In this document: positions 7,024-14,485 of the stretch, piece after piece
Layout: each line of letters opens with the position of its first letter
Position numbering within the stretch: the first letter of the stretch is position 1
Assembly: GCF_036906915.1 (NCBI RefSeq)
Contig: NZ_JBAKHX010000096.1
Coordinates: forward strand, 1-27,170
DNA: 27,170 bases
From: Phytohabitans sp036906915
Lineage (GTDB): Bacteria; Actinomycetota; Actinomycetes; Mycobacteriales; Micromonosporaceae
Direction of reading: 5' to 3'
The notes under the pieces: model-generated
Database searches by the model: none
Seen by the model: only the letters and a program-made list of their open reading frames with translations
Told to the model about the DNA's origin: nothing
Translations under genes and position numbers: made by a program

Positions 7024-7898
7024 CACGGGTATCGATCGAGCAGCACACGGTGGCCGACGGCGGGCCGTACGCGATCACCACCGGGCCCGACGGTGCACTG
7101 TGGTACACGCTGGTCCGCAGCGGGCAGATCGGTCGGCTGGTGCCCGGCGGCGCGCCGCAGCATCACCAGCTTGACCCGGCGTGCGGGCCGACGATCATCA
7201 CACCCGGCCCGGACGGTGCCCTGTGGTTCACCGAGTACCAGGCGCACCGCATCGGCCGGATCACCACCGGCGGCACCCTCACCGAGTTCACGTTGCCCAC
7301 ACCCCAGTGCGGACCTTTCGGCATCGCCGCCGGGTCAGACGGCGCGCTGTGGTTCACCGAGACCACCACCGACCGGATCGGCCGCATCACCACCGACGGC
7401 CAGGTCACCGAGTTCCCCCTGCCTGCCGCTGGCGCATACCCGTCCGCGATCACCGCCGGGGCCGATGGCGGGATGTGGTTCACCATGAACCAGGCCAACG
7501 CGATCGGCCGAATCGGCCCCGACGGTGCGATAACCGTTCACCCGCTGCCGACCGAAGCCGCCGCGCCGGTCGGGATCACCACGGCACCCGACGGCGCCGT
7601 GTGGTTCGTCGAGATTGCCGCCGGTCAGATCGGCCGGATCACACCGGACGGCGGGATCACGGAATTCACGCTGCCGGACCGTACCGGCCGGCCGCACGCC
7701 ATCACCCCGGGCAGCGATGGCATCTTGTGGTTTACCGAGTGGGGCGGCAACCGCGTCGGTTCCATCACCGCCGACGGCGTCATCGAGACGCACGACCTGC
7801 CCACACCCGGCTCCGAGCCACACGGCATCACCCTCGGACCGGACGGTGCACTATGGACCGCGCTGGAAATCGGAGCCCTCGCCCGCCTCACTGCCTGA
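7020..7898 (+). CDS. vgb: Virginiamycin B lyase (streptogramin B lyase), Vgb family
   Basis: 292 residues. A seven-bladed propeller is built from repeats of the form GPDGALWFTE...IGRI. Vgb opens the cyclic depsipeptide of group B streptogramins by elimination at the ester bond, using Mg2+. His226, Trp241, Glu266 and His268 occur with the same mutual spacing as the active-site His228, Trp243, Glu268 and His270 that I recall for the S. aureus enzyme; a glutamate follows at 283. The start ATG overlaps the vat stop (ATGA), so synthesis is coupled. Some Vgb-like propellers have other substrates, but conserved active-site spacing plus the vat neighbour make the lyase call strong. Confidence 0.9.
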   Translation: MTRVSIEQHTVADGGPYAITTGPDGALWYTLVRSGQIGRLVPGGAPQHHQLDPACGPTIITPGPDGALWFTEYQAHRIGRITTGGTLTEFTLPTPQCGPFGIAAGSDGALWFTETTTDRIGRITTDGQVTEFPLPAAGAYPSAITAGADGGMWFTMNQANAIGRIGPDGAITVHPLPTEAAAPVGITTAPDGAVWFVEIAAGQIGRITPDGGITEFTLPDRTGRPHAITPGSDGILWFTEWGGNRVGSITADGVIETHDLPTPGSEPHGITLGPDGALWTALEIGALARLTA

Positions 7899-7925
7899 CC
7901 AGCGCTGTATCAAAGTCGGGGAAGG

Positions 7926-8219
7926 GCGACAGTCCACGCCGGTGTGGCGCAGCATGTCCCGGCGATCAAGGCGGTCCACCCGGAACTGGAGCCCGTGCTC
8001 CGCAACCTCACCCAGGACCACTCGATGATCGCGCACCTACTCGCCAGCCTGCAGGCCGCGGTCGATCGGGCCGCGCCGGCCATCGAGTTGGATCGTCACC
8101 TCGACGGCGTCGCAGCCATTATGGAGAACCATTTCCGGTACGCGGAGCGTCAGCTGCTTAGTGTCCTCGAGACACTCTCGCTGGATGCGCCCCCGAGCAG
8201 GTCCTGGGCCCGCTGTGAG
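7926..8219 (+). pseudogene. Hemerythrin-like (HHE) domain protein, C-terminal fragment
   Basis: The frame reads VAQHVPAIKAVHPELEPVL, then LTQDHSMIAHLLASLQAA, LDGVAAIMENHFRYAERQLL. This is the second half of an actinobacterial hemerythrin-like four-helix protein, with ligand-type histidines in DHSMIAHL and ENHFRYAE. The first two helices and the start are missing. A one-base shift in the C run at about 8188-8193 moves the natural ending (EQVLGPL, stop near 8219) out of frame. GTG 7944 could in principle start a short protein, but without the first half no di-iron site can form. Confidence 0.78.
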
Positions 8220-8450
8220 CAAACCGGGCCTACGAACCGGCGGCTCCGGCCCGGTGGGTTCACTACGACGCGTGACCTGTCCACCGGAGTCGCACGCACG
8301 ATTCCTCGAAGTCCTCGGCGCCCTACTGGGGAGCCGTGCCCCAGCAAGAGCGAGGACACCGTGCGGCGCGGCACTTCGCCTGGGGTGGCGTCGACTTTGG
8401 TAGGTGGAAGTGTCGTCGTGCGATGGACGCCACGTCCCCCTGCTGTCTCA

Positions 8451-8462
8451 TAGCGTGGCGTC
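8451..8462 (+). promoter_or_regulatory. Leaderless-type -10 element for the TIM-barrel gene
   Basis: TAGCGT (8451-8456) lies six bases before ATG 8463 with no ribosome-binding site between, the usual layout of actinobacterial leaderless promoters. The 8220-8450 stretch upstream holds nothing I can name. Confidence 0.5.
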
Positions 8463-9440
8463 ATGAGCCTAGCGATCAAGGGGATTTCGTACGCCGTCGA
8501 AGACGCGCCCCCGGACGTCGTCCGGCGCAACCTGCGCGTCATCGCCGAGGAACTGCACTGCACAACCGTGATGCTGATCGGCACCAACACCGAGGAGCAC
8601 ATCACGGCCGCCCAGAGCGCGCTCGACGCCGGGCTTGAGGTGTACATCCGGCCGTACCACGCCGACAAGCCCCGCGAGGAACTCCTGGCCAACCTGGACA
8701 GGACGGCGGCCGGCGCAGAGGCGTTGCGCGCGCGGCATCCAGGCAGGGTCACCCTGTTGCTCGGCAGCGAGTTCTCCCTGACCAGCCCCGGCATGATCCC
8801 GGGGCCGCGCGTGTTCGTCCGGCTGCAGGTCCTCGTGCGGCCCCGCCTGCGGCGGTTGTTCGACCGCCGGATCACCCGCAAGCTCAACGCGCTGCTCGCC
8901 GACGCGTTGGCGACGGCCCGCCGCCGTTTCCACGGCCCGATCACCTACGCCTCGGGCGGGTGGGAGAAGGTGGACTGGTCCGGCTTCGACATCATCGGCG
9001 TAAACCTCTACCGCAGCGGCACCGACCGCGCCGCCTACGAGCAGCGCCTGCGCAGCCTGACCCGGGAGGCCGACAAACCGGTCGTCATCACCGAGTTCGG
9101 ATGCGGCGCTCACCTCGGGGCCGACGAGCGCGGCCCCGGCTCCTTCCGAATCGTGAAATGGTTCTCCGACAAGCCCCGCGTCAAGGACGGCCACGTCCGC
9201 GACGAAGGTACCCAGGCGGCTTACCTGACCGAACTGATCGACCTGTACGCCGCACACGGTGTACACGGCTGCTTCGTGTACACCTTCGCCATGCCGGACT
9301 TCCCTCACCACCCAGGCGACCCCCGCCAGGACCTGGACATGGCGGGCTTCGGGGTGGTCAGCGTCCGCCCCGACGATATGTGGACATGGGATCCCAAGCA
9401 GGCGTTTCACAAGGTGGCCCACCGCTACGCGACCCTCTGA
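8463..9440 (+). CDS. TIM-barrel glycosidase-like protein of unknown substrate
   Basis: 325 residues, complete and without a signal peptide, so probably cytoplasmic. It begins IKGISYAVEDAPPDVVRRN. Barrel-strand patterns end in catalytic-type positions: LLLGSEFSLT (a glutamate after strand 4) and KPVVITEFGCGAHLG (a glutamate in ITEFG, the typical nucleophile position of clan GH-A barrels). Further on come GTQAAYLTELIDLYAAHGVHG and FVYTFAMPD. Actinobacterial relatives are variously labelled hypothetical, glycosyl hydrolase or abortive-infection protein; none of those labels is evidence for function. No neighbour clarifies the substrate. Confidence 0.85.
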   Translation: MSLAIKGISYAVEDAPPDVVRRNLRVIAEELHCTTVMLIGTNTEEHITAAQSALDAGLEVYIRPYHADKPREELLANLDRTAAGAEALRARHPGRVTLLLGSEFSLTSPGMIPGPRVFVRLQVLVRPRLRRLFDRRITRKLNALLADALATARRRFHGPITYASGGWEKVDWSGFDIIGVNLYRSGTDRAAYEQRLRSLTREADKPVVITEFGCGAHLGADERGPGSFRIVKWFSDKPRVKDGHVRDEGTQAAYLTELIDLYAAHGVHGCFVYTFAMPDFPHHPGDPRQDLDMAGFGVVSVRPDDMWTWDPKQAFHKVAHRYATL

Positions 9441-9563
9441 TCCCGTGGCCCCCGTGGTTGCCTCGATCCCCTTACCGCCGAACAATCAGCAGGCGTTGTG
9501 CGGCGCCGCCTCGCGGCTCCGGATGTCGGCGAGTATCGATCTGAGGACGGTGCTGTGCGGTCG

Positions 9564-10334
9564 CTATCGGCCGAGTACGGCACCACCGTTGAGGCCGATG
9601 ATCTGCCCGGTGAGGTATCCGGCGTCGGCGGAGGCGATATAGCTGATCGCAGCCGCGACGTCCGCTGGCGTCCCGGGCCGGCCGACCAGGGTGTCGGCAA
9701 TCTTGGCGGCGACGAATTCCGGGCTGTCCTGGCCGTGGAAGATGTCGGTGTCTTCGATGTACCCGGGGGCAAGGACGTTCACCGTGATGCCGTCCTTGCC
9801 GAGCTGCCTAGCCAGTCCCAGGACCCATCCGTGCAGTGCGGCCTTTGCCGCTGCGTACGACCCGGCCGAGTGCGGGCCAGCACCGCCCCGTTGGGCGGCC
9901 GCCGAACTGATCATGATGAGCCGGCCGCCCGGCCGACTCATGTTTTCTAGCAGCGCGTTCGTGAGCAGAACCGCGGTGATGAGATTGGTGTCCAGATCCC
10001 GGCGCCAGGATTCCGCCAGTGCGTCGAGACCTTCGTCCGCCGGCGGCGTGATGATCGCGCCAGCGTTATTGACGAGCACGTCGACCTTGCCGAGTTCCGC
10101 GATGCGGTCCGCAGCGCGTTGCACCTGCGCTGGGTCGGTCAGATCGGCGTTGACCGGGATCACGAGGTTTGACCCCAGCGCCTGGTTGATCTCCACGCTG
10201 GCCTGATGCAGCAGCTCTGCGCGCCGCCCGATGATCACCACCCGATCTCCGTCTTCGGCAAAGGCGCGAGCGATCCCGCGACCGATGCCCGTCGCGCCGC
10301 CGGAAACGACCGCCAAACGTGAGGAAGTGATCAC
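9564..10334 (-). CDS. Short-chain dehydrogenase/reductase (SDR)
   Basis: 256 residues of the classical SDR type. The cofactor motif GGATGIGRGIA is at 12-22, NNAG at about 89, catalytic serine in MISSAAAQ, and YxxxK in SYAAAKAALHG. The C-terminal stretch is GYLTGQIIGLNGG. The arginine after the cofactor loop (IGRR) suggests NADP(H). The substrate is not evident; the ending resembles FabG-like reductases. GTG 10334 is the start, with TACCGT placed as a leaderless -10 element six bases upstream. The 9441-9563 gap downstream holds nothing recognisable. Confidence 0.92.
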   Translation of the reverse strand: MITSSRLAVVSGGATGIGRGIARAFAEDGDRVVIIGRRAELLHQASVEINQALGSNLVIPVNADLTDPAQVQRAADRIAELGKVDVLVNNAGAIITPPADEGLDALAESWRRDLDTNLITAVLLTNALLENMSRPGGRLIMISSAAAQRGGAGPHSAGSYAAAKAALHGWVLGLARQLGKDGITVNVLAPGYIEDTDIFHGQDSPEFVAAKIADTLVGRPGTPADVAAAISYIASADAGYLTGQIIGLNGGAVLGR

Positions 10335-10427
10335 GCCCGCACGGTACCGGAGGGCTAGTTCGTCCTGCCGATGCGATGTCCGTATCTCAACGGCAGGGCC
10401 GGCAGGCTACGGCCAGCAGGCCGCGGT

Positions 10428-10904
10428 CTAGCACGGGTCACCGTCGTCGCCGAGACGCACTATCCTCGACGTCTCCGAAAGCCGCTGGCGCCTGCCGTAG
10501 ACATCGGTCCACTCGGCGACAACTTCTGAGTAATGCCTGAAGCATCCACCTTCTGGTGCCATGACCCAGGCGTCGATGGATCCCGACGGGATCGTGTTCA
10601 CCACGGACCACCGGCGCTGCGTGAATACGGTGTCCCGGTGCCAGATGCCGTAGTTGTTCGTCCACAGGTAGACCGTGACACTCACGTTGTGCATCAGCGC
10701 CGTACAGCTGTAGCTTGCGCGGGGCACCCAGATACGTATCAGCCCGGGTGGTGAGCCGGCCGGTGGGAGGGCGGCGAGCCAACAGCTTCCGACCGGGGGT
10801 GATAGCGTCGCGGTGGCCACATTGGACGCTGGCGAGTCGCCGGCCAGGTTGGTCGCCTTCACCCTGGTGGCGACGTCGTGGTCCGCACCCAAGCGGGCCT
10901 CCAT
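10428..10904 (-). CDS. Hypothetical protein with fibronectin-III-like tail motif, possibly truncated
   Basis: 158 residues from ATG 10904. Near the N-terminus ATRVKATNLAGDSPASNVAT matches the last strands of a fibronectin type III domain, but the earlier strands are absent, so the gene may have lost its front. The remainder (SCWLAALPPAGS, then YLWTNNYGIWHRDTVFTQRRW and DAWVMAPEGGCFRHYSEVV) contains several Trp and Cys residues as in secreted proteins. No signal peptide is present in this frame. I do not recognise the family. The DNA from 10905 to 11061 shows no supported gene. Confidence 0.5.
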   Translation of the reverse strand: MEARLGADHDVATRVKATNLAGDSPASNVATATLSPPVGSCWLAALPPAGSPPGLIRIWVPRASYSCTALMHNVSVTVYLWTNNYGIWHRDTVFTQRRWSVVNTIPSGSIDAWVMAPEGGCFRHYSEVVAEWTDVYGRRQRLSETSRIVRLGDDGDPC

Positions 10905-11061
10905 AGCGACTATTGTCGATATATGGCCGAGTTGGCGGTCGGGTTGCGCCGCCGAGGGAAGCTCACGCGCCAAATGCTCGTACAGAAAGTACGCACGCTG
11001 CGGCACGAGGTTGGATCATCAACCTCACATTCTTGAGGTCCTCATGCGGGCACTTCGCAAC

Positions 11062-11101
11062 CGATAGGGCAGACGACGATGGGCGGTCGTCTGCCCTATC
11101 G
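11062..11101. terminator. Strong 16-bp stem-loop terminator
   Basis: Bases 11062-11077 pair perfectly with 11086-11101 (CGATAGGGCAGACGAC with its complement) around an 8-base loop. It ends seven bases after the DUF4383 stop on the minus strand, so it most likely terminates that transcript. It lacks a clear U tract, as is common in actinomycetes, and being symmetric could act in both directions. Confidence 0.85.
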
Positions 11102-11107
11102 CTGGTG

Positions 11108-11569
11108 CTAGTCGCGGGCGAGGTCGCGGGCCGGTATGAGCAGGCCGAGGGCGATCATGCTGGCGGCGAGGAATAGGTGCAGCCAGTTGTCCGCGGTGTT
11201 GAGGGGTACGAAGTTTGCGCCGCTTTCGTGGTCGATGACCAGGCCGTAGAGCCAGAGCACCGCGTAGATGGCGCCGCCGCCGACCAGGTAAGCGCGGGCG
11301 CCGGAGACGGTGCGGGCCAAGGCGAGACCGGCGACGCCGAACAGCAGGTGGACGATGTTGTGCAGAATCGAGACTTGGAATACGCCGAATAGTTCGGCGC
11401 CGGATTCGTGTCCGGCGAACCGCATGTCGCTGTAGTTGGTCGTAATCCCTGGGATGAATCCCAATATTCCGACGAGTAGGAAGACCGCAGCCATCGCGGC
11501 GGCGACGATGCGGATCAATGGTCGGGCCAGGGTGCCGCCGGCGGCGGCTGAGCCACTTCTGGTGGCCAT
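11108..11569 (-). CDS. DUF4383 four-helix membrane protein
   Basis: 153 residues with four hydrophobic segments (roughly 20-42, 62-85, 92-112 and 126-146). Typical DUF4383 features are visible: LVGILGFIPGIT after helix 1, then ELFGVFQVSILHNIVHLLFGVAGL and ADNWLHLFLAASMIALG. Function is unknown; the family is widespread in actinobacteria and cyanobacteria. The start ATG 11569 has an excellent GGAGGTGAATC before it. A SigB-like promoter lies about 33 bases upstream, pointing to stress-controlled expression. Confidence 0.92.
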   Translation of the reverse strand: MATRSGSAAAGGTLARPLIRIVAAAMAAVFLLVGILGFIPGITTNYSDMRFAGHESGAELFGVFQVSILHNIVHLLFGVAGLALARTVSGARAYLVGGGAIYAVLWLYGLVIDHESGANFVPLNTADNWLHLFLAASMIALGLLIPARDLARD

Positions 11570-11601
11570 GATTCACCTCCGTGTGAGAGCGATTTTCGAG
11601 G

Positions 11602-11626
11602 ATTCCCCACCGAAGGACCGGTAAAC
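11602..11626 (-). promoter_or_regulatory. SigB-like stress promoter of the DUF4383 gene
   Basis: On the minus strand GTTTAC (11626-11621) and GGGAAT (11607-11602) are 13 bases apart, matching the GTTT/GGGTAT type of actinobacterial general-stress sigma factors. The same hexamer pair with the same spacing precedes the next gene at 12079-12055. Confidence 0.55.
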
Positions 11627-11636
11627 CGGATATAGC

Positions 11637-11653
11637 GTTCTCATCCTGAGAAC
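11637..11653. promoter_or_regulatory. Perfect palindrome upstream of the DUF4383 promoter
   Basis: GTTCTCA (11637-11643), TCC, TGAGAAC (11647-11653) forms an inverted repeat with 7-bp arms, ten bases upstream of the SigB-like -35. It is probably a regulator-binding site. The 11654-11782 stretch holds no supported gene. Confidence 0.5.
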
Positions 11654-11782
11654 AGGTCGCAAATGGATAAACTCACGCCACCGGGGCCGACTGTCCCGCT
11701 CCGATCTTCGGCTGGCACTTCCCATCACCCGCTGGCGGTCTGCTCGGCGTCCGCCGTCGCGGTGACTGGCTCACGTCGGCCG

Positions 11783-11998
11783 CTACGGAATCTCGTCCCG
11801 CGCGGTGCTGGATGTGCTCGTTCGCGCGGTGTCGGCAGTTCCTTCCTGAACGTCGGCGGCGTCCACATCGGTCGAGTCCTTCGCCGTGTCAGCGTCTGGC
11901 TGGCCGGCCGGCCTTGTCGCCGCCCGCGCCTCGGTGTCGGTGAGTGGGGCTCCGGACATCTCCTCCGCGGCCCCCCGCTCGACGCGTTCGTCGCTCAT
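11783..11998 (-). CDS. Small acidic, low-complexity hypothetical protein
   Basis: 71 residues, rich in Asp, Glu, Ala and Thr and lacking hydrophobic segments (MSDERVERGAAEEMSG at the start, then alternating acidic and Thr/Ser stretches). It looks intrinsically disordered. The gene is real because GGAGGTG stands five bases before ATG 11998, one of the best ribosome-binding sites in the window, and a SigB-like promoter lies upstream. A GGGCC-TTCA-GGCCC hairpin (12017-12030) is in its leader. It may be a stress protein; function unknown. Confidence 0.7.
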   Translation of the reverse strand: MSDERVERGAAEEMSGAPLTDTEARAATRPAGQPDADTAKDSTDVDAADVQEGTADTARTSTSSTARDEIP

Positions 11999-12054
11999 GT
12001 CACACCTCCAGATGTGGGGCCTTCAGGCCCTTCTTCCACGAAAGCGAGCGTCGA

Positions 12055-12079
12055 ATTCCCGCCACCAAGGTCGATAAAC
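12055..12079 (-). promoter_or_regulatory. SigB-like stress promoter of the small acidic protein
   Basis: On the minus strand GTTTAT (12079-12074) and GGGAAT (12060-12055) are 13 bases apart. The -10 hexamer and spacing equal those before the DUF4383 gene. The start codon lies 56 bases downstream. Confidence 0.55.
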
Positions 12080-12195
12080 ACCGGTGGGTGACGCCACCGG
12101 CTGGGGATTCCCCGAAACCTCATGTGGTTGCCGAACGCGCCGAGGCGCGCCCGTCGCCAGTCCCGTCGACCACAGGTACGGCCTAGGCTTTCGCC

Positions 12196-12531
12196 ATGCA
12201 GATCATCGAAGGTGCGGGGGTGTGGAAGCCGACTGCCGGGTCCGCCAACGACTGGGTGGAGCACCTGCGGGTGCCGGACCTGTCGGTGGGTACCTACCGC
12301 ATTCCGGCCGGCGGGCTCGACGATCAGAGCCCGCACACCGAAGACGAGATTTACGTGGTGACGGCGGGCCGGGCCAGGATCGTGACGCCGGGTGGCGCGG
12401 CCGAGGTGGGACCGGGTTCGGTGATCTTCGTACCCGCGGGTGAGGAGCACCGGTTCGACGACGTTACCGAGGATCTGGCGCTGCTGGTGATCTTCGGCCC
12501 GGCGTACGGTTCGCGCACACCGGGTCCGTGA
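12196..12531 (+). CDS. Small cupin-domain protein
   Basis: 111 residues forming one cupin barrel. Motif 1 is degenerate: HTEDEIYVVTAGRARI gives HxxxE rather than HxH. Motif 2 reads PGSVIFVPAGEEHRF with the expected histidine. Metal binding is likely but the substrate is unknown. TAGGCT at 12184-12189 lies six bases before the ATG with no ribosome-binding site, so the mRNA is probably leaderless. It stands alone between divergent and convergent neighbours. Confidence 0.88.
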   Translation: MQIIEGAGVWKPTAGSANDWVEHLRVPDLSVGTYRIPAGGLDDQSPHTEDEIYVVTAGRARIVTPGGAAEVGPGSVIFVPAGEEHRFDDVTEDLALLVIFGPAYGSRTPGP

Positions 12532-12591
12532 CCCCTGTTCTCCGGCATCCAGTACGACGAGGACGCTTCTTGGAATGCCAGCTGAAGGTCG

Positions 12592-12999
12592 TCAGTCGAT
12601 GACGGCGGTGGCCTCCACCTCGACCAGCAGGTCGGGCTCGCCCAGCGCCGCGACACCCAGCAGGGTGATCGGCTTGACCGGGTCAACCCCCAGCTTCGCG
12701 GCCGCCCTGGCTACGCCCTCGCCGAGCAGCGGCAGCTTGTCGGGGGTCCAGTCGACGACGTAGATGGTCAGCTTCGCCACGTCGTCGAACGAGCCACCGA
12801 CACCAGCCAGGGCGGTCGCGATGTTGAGGTATGCCTGCTCGACCTGGGCGGCCAGGTCGCCGTCGCCGACCGGGTTTCCCTCGGCGTCCCGTGCCACCTG
12901 TCCCGCCAGGAACACCAGTCTGGATCCGGTGGCGATCGACAGCTGCCGGTACACCTCGGGTTTCGGCAACCCGTCCGGGTTGACCAGTTCCACAGCCAC
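12592..12999 (-). CDS. RidA/YjgF-family protein (imine deaminase-like)
   Basis: 135 residues, the normal length. Family features are RLVFLAGQVARDAEGNPVGDG, then QVEQAYLNIATALAGVGGS and VAKLTIYVVDW, ending EVEATAVID with the conserved C-terminal glutamate. Archetypal RidA hydrolyses reactive 2-aminoacrylate released by PLP enzymes; the arginine of the usual CRV/A motif is not seen here, so this member may act on another substrate. The start is GTG 12999, chosen because GAGGAG lies six bases before it and homology begins there; the frame stays open far upstream by chance. It diverges from the TetR gene. Confidence 0.9.
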   Translation of the reverse strand: MAVELVNPDGLPKPEVYRQLSIATGSRLVFLAGQVARDAEGNPVGDGDLAAQVEQAYLNIATALAGVGGSFDDVAKLTIYVVDWTPDKLPLLGEGVARAAAKLGVDPVKPITLLGVAALGEPDLLVEVEATAVID

Positions 13000-13040
13000 G
13001 AAGCACTCCTCACGACGAAAACCTGAAATCGACAGCCTAA

Positions 13041-13057
13041 ACATAGCATCGCTATGT
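13041..13057. promoter_or_regulatory. TetR operator between RidA and TetR genes
   Basis: ACATAGC (13041-13047), ATC, GCTATGT (13051-13057) is a perfect 7-bp-arm palindrome 12 bases before the TetR start. It overlaps TATGTA, a fitting -10 element for a leaderless TetR mRNA. Binding here would block transcription of tetR and probably of ridA, whose start is 41 bases away. Confidence 0.75.
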
Positions 13058-13068
13058 ATTATGGCGCC

Positions 13069-13698
13069 ATGGTCAGAACCAAAGACCCGGCGGTCCGGAC
13101 CCAGCTGATCGAGCGGGCCGCGCACATGCTGCGGGCACGGGAACCAGTCACCCTCCGCTCGATCGTCGCGGGTACCGGCGTGTCGACCATGGCCGTCTAC
13201 ACCTACTTCGGCGGGATGGACGGCCTGTGGCAGGCGATGCGTCAGGAGGGCTTCACCCGCCTGAGCGCCAGGCTCCAGGCGGTCCCGGCGTCGGCCGACC
13301 CGGTCCGAGACCTCGCCGCCCTGGGGGCCGCCTACCTGTCCAACGCGTTGGCGAACCCGGACCTGTACCGGATCATGTTCGACGCCGGCTTCGAGCTGCA
13401 AGACCCCGCGGCGGCCGACGACACCCTGCACTGCCTGGTACGCACCATCGACCGGGCCAAGGACATCGGACGGTTCCGCCACGACGTCGACGCCCTGACC
13501 CTTGCCACACAGAGCTGGGCCATCGGCCACGGACTGGTATCCCTGGTGGCCACCGGTCCCCTACCACGCCAAACGCTCGACCACGGCGCGCCGATGCTCA
13601 CCGCCCTGTTCACCAGCTGCGGCGACGATCCGGACACCTGCCGCCAGTCAGTCGAACTCGGCTGGCGCCCCGACCCGCCCGCCTGGGGTCACGCGTAG
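13069..13698 (+). CDS. TetR-family transcriptional regulator
   Basis: 209 residues from ATG 13069. The N-terminal helix-turn-helix reads LIERAAHMLRAREPVTLRS, then IVAGTGVSTMAVYTYFGGMDGL with the YxYF motif typical of TetR recognition helices. The C-terminal ligand domain (about 75-190) resembles the WHG type (LGAAYLSNALANPDLYRIMF). A perfect palindrome upstream suggests autorepression, and the divergent RidA-like gene is the likely target. No ribosome-binding site is present; ATG 13054 is possible but lies in the operator. Confidence 0.92.
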   Translation: MVRTKDPAVRTQLIERAAHMLRAREPVTLRSIVAGTGVSTMAVYTYFGGMDGLWQAMRQEGFTRLSARLQAVPASADPVRDLAALGAAYLSNALANPDLYRIMFDAGFELQDPAAADDTLHCLVRTIDRAKDIGRFRHDVDALTLATQSWAIGHGLVSLVATGPLPRQTLDHGAPMLTALFTSCGDDPDTCRQSVELGWRPDPPAWGHA

Positions 13699-13702
13699 CC
13701 GG

Positions 13703-14464
13703 CTATCGCGAAGACCACCAGGTCGACGGCGTCGCGGCGGTGAAGCCGAGGGCCTCGTACAATGGCCTGCCCAGCCGCGAGGCCGTGAGCGTGACCGGCA
13801 CGTCGACCAGACGAGCGAGAGATCCGAGCATCACCGCCCGCCCGACGCCACGGGAGCGGAAAGCCGACGGGGTACCGACCCAGTAATGGCTGCCGAACCC
13901 GTCCGCCACAACGGTGACGCACGCCCCGGCGACCTCGCCGTCGAGGCGCGCGACGAACACGTCCACACCCGGCTGCGCGAGCAGCGCCATGGGGAACATC
14001 TCGCCGGCCCGGTAGGGCTCGAACCTGACCAGCTCGAAACCTGCGATCACGGCACGCTCGGCAGCGCCCAGGTCCTCCTCGTTCCGCACCCGGATCACGT
14101 CCATCGCCGGTTCGGCGACCGGACCCGGCTGGCGCAGCATGACCGGCATCTGCCAGCTGCGCATGGCCAGGTGGCTCAGATCGGTCGAGCTGAAAGGGTC
14201 CTCGAGGTCCACCGGACCCGTGGCGCGGCTCGCCAGTTCGGTGATCTCGGCCCGCTCGTCGGCGGCCAGATGGGGCTCCTGGATCAGGACGCGCAGGCCC
14301 GCGCGCTCGTCACCGACGACGGCGAGGAAGCCACGGCGGCGGATCACCTCATGGCCGCGGGACCGGCCGGTCGCGGCCCAGAAGGCGGCGGAGTTGCGGG
14401 CCTGACGCAGCGGCGCCTCAGCCAGGACGGCGGGCCGGCCGGCGGTGTCCGTTTCGATCGTCAT
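13703..14464 (-). CDS. GNAT-family N-acetyltransferase
   Basis: 253 residues. The C-terminal half is a GNAT domain: DVIRVRNEEDLGAAERAV at about 127, DVFVARLDGEVAGACVTVV (strands 4-5), FRSRGVGRAVMLG (acetyl-CoA-binding RxxGxG/A loop) and GRPLYEALGFTAA. The N-terminal half (about 1-115) is a second, degenerate module. The substrate is unknown. ATG 14464 is preferred over upstream in-frame starts because GAGAAGG stands just before it. The leader carries three successive hairpins, one followed by a T-rich tract. The gene converges on tetR with four bases between the stops. Confidence 0.87.
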   Translation of the reverse strand: MTIETDTAGRPAVLAEAPLRQARNSAAFWAATGRSRGHEVIRRRGFLAVVGDERAGLRVLIQEPHLAADERAEITELASRATGPVDLEDPFSSTDLSHLAMRSWQMPVMLRQPGPVAEPAMDVIRVRNEEDLGAAERAVIAGFELVRFEPYRAGEMFPMALLAQPGVDVFVARLDGEVAGACVTVVADGFGSHYWVGTPSAFRSRGVGRAVMLGSLARLVDVPVTLTASRLGRPLYEALGFTAATPSTWWSSR

Positions 14465-14485
14465 GGTGCCTTCTCGATCCGCGAG

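Noticed and set aside
10922..11035. 37-residue plus-strand frame before the terminator (MAELAVGLRRRGKL start)
   Set aside because: No ribosome-binding site and no recognised family; kept out as unsupported.
12592..13530. 312-residue version of the RidA-like protein
   Set aside because: The extra part is antisense to tetR and its operator; family homology and GAGGAG place the start at 12999.
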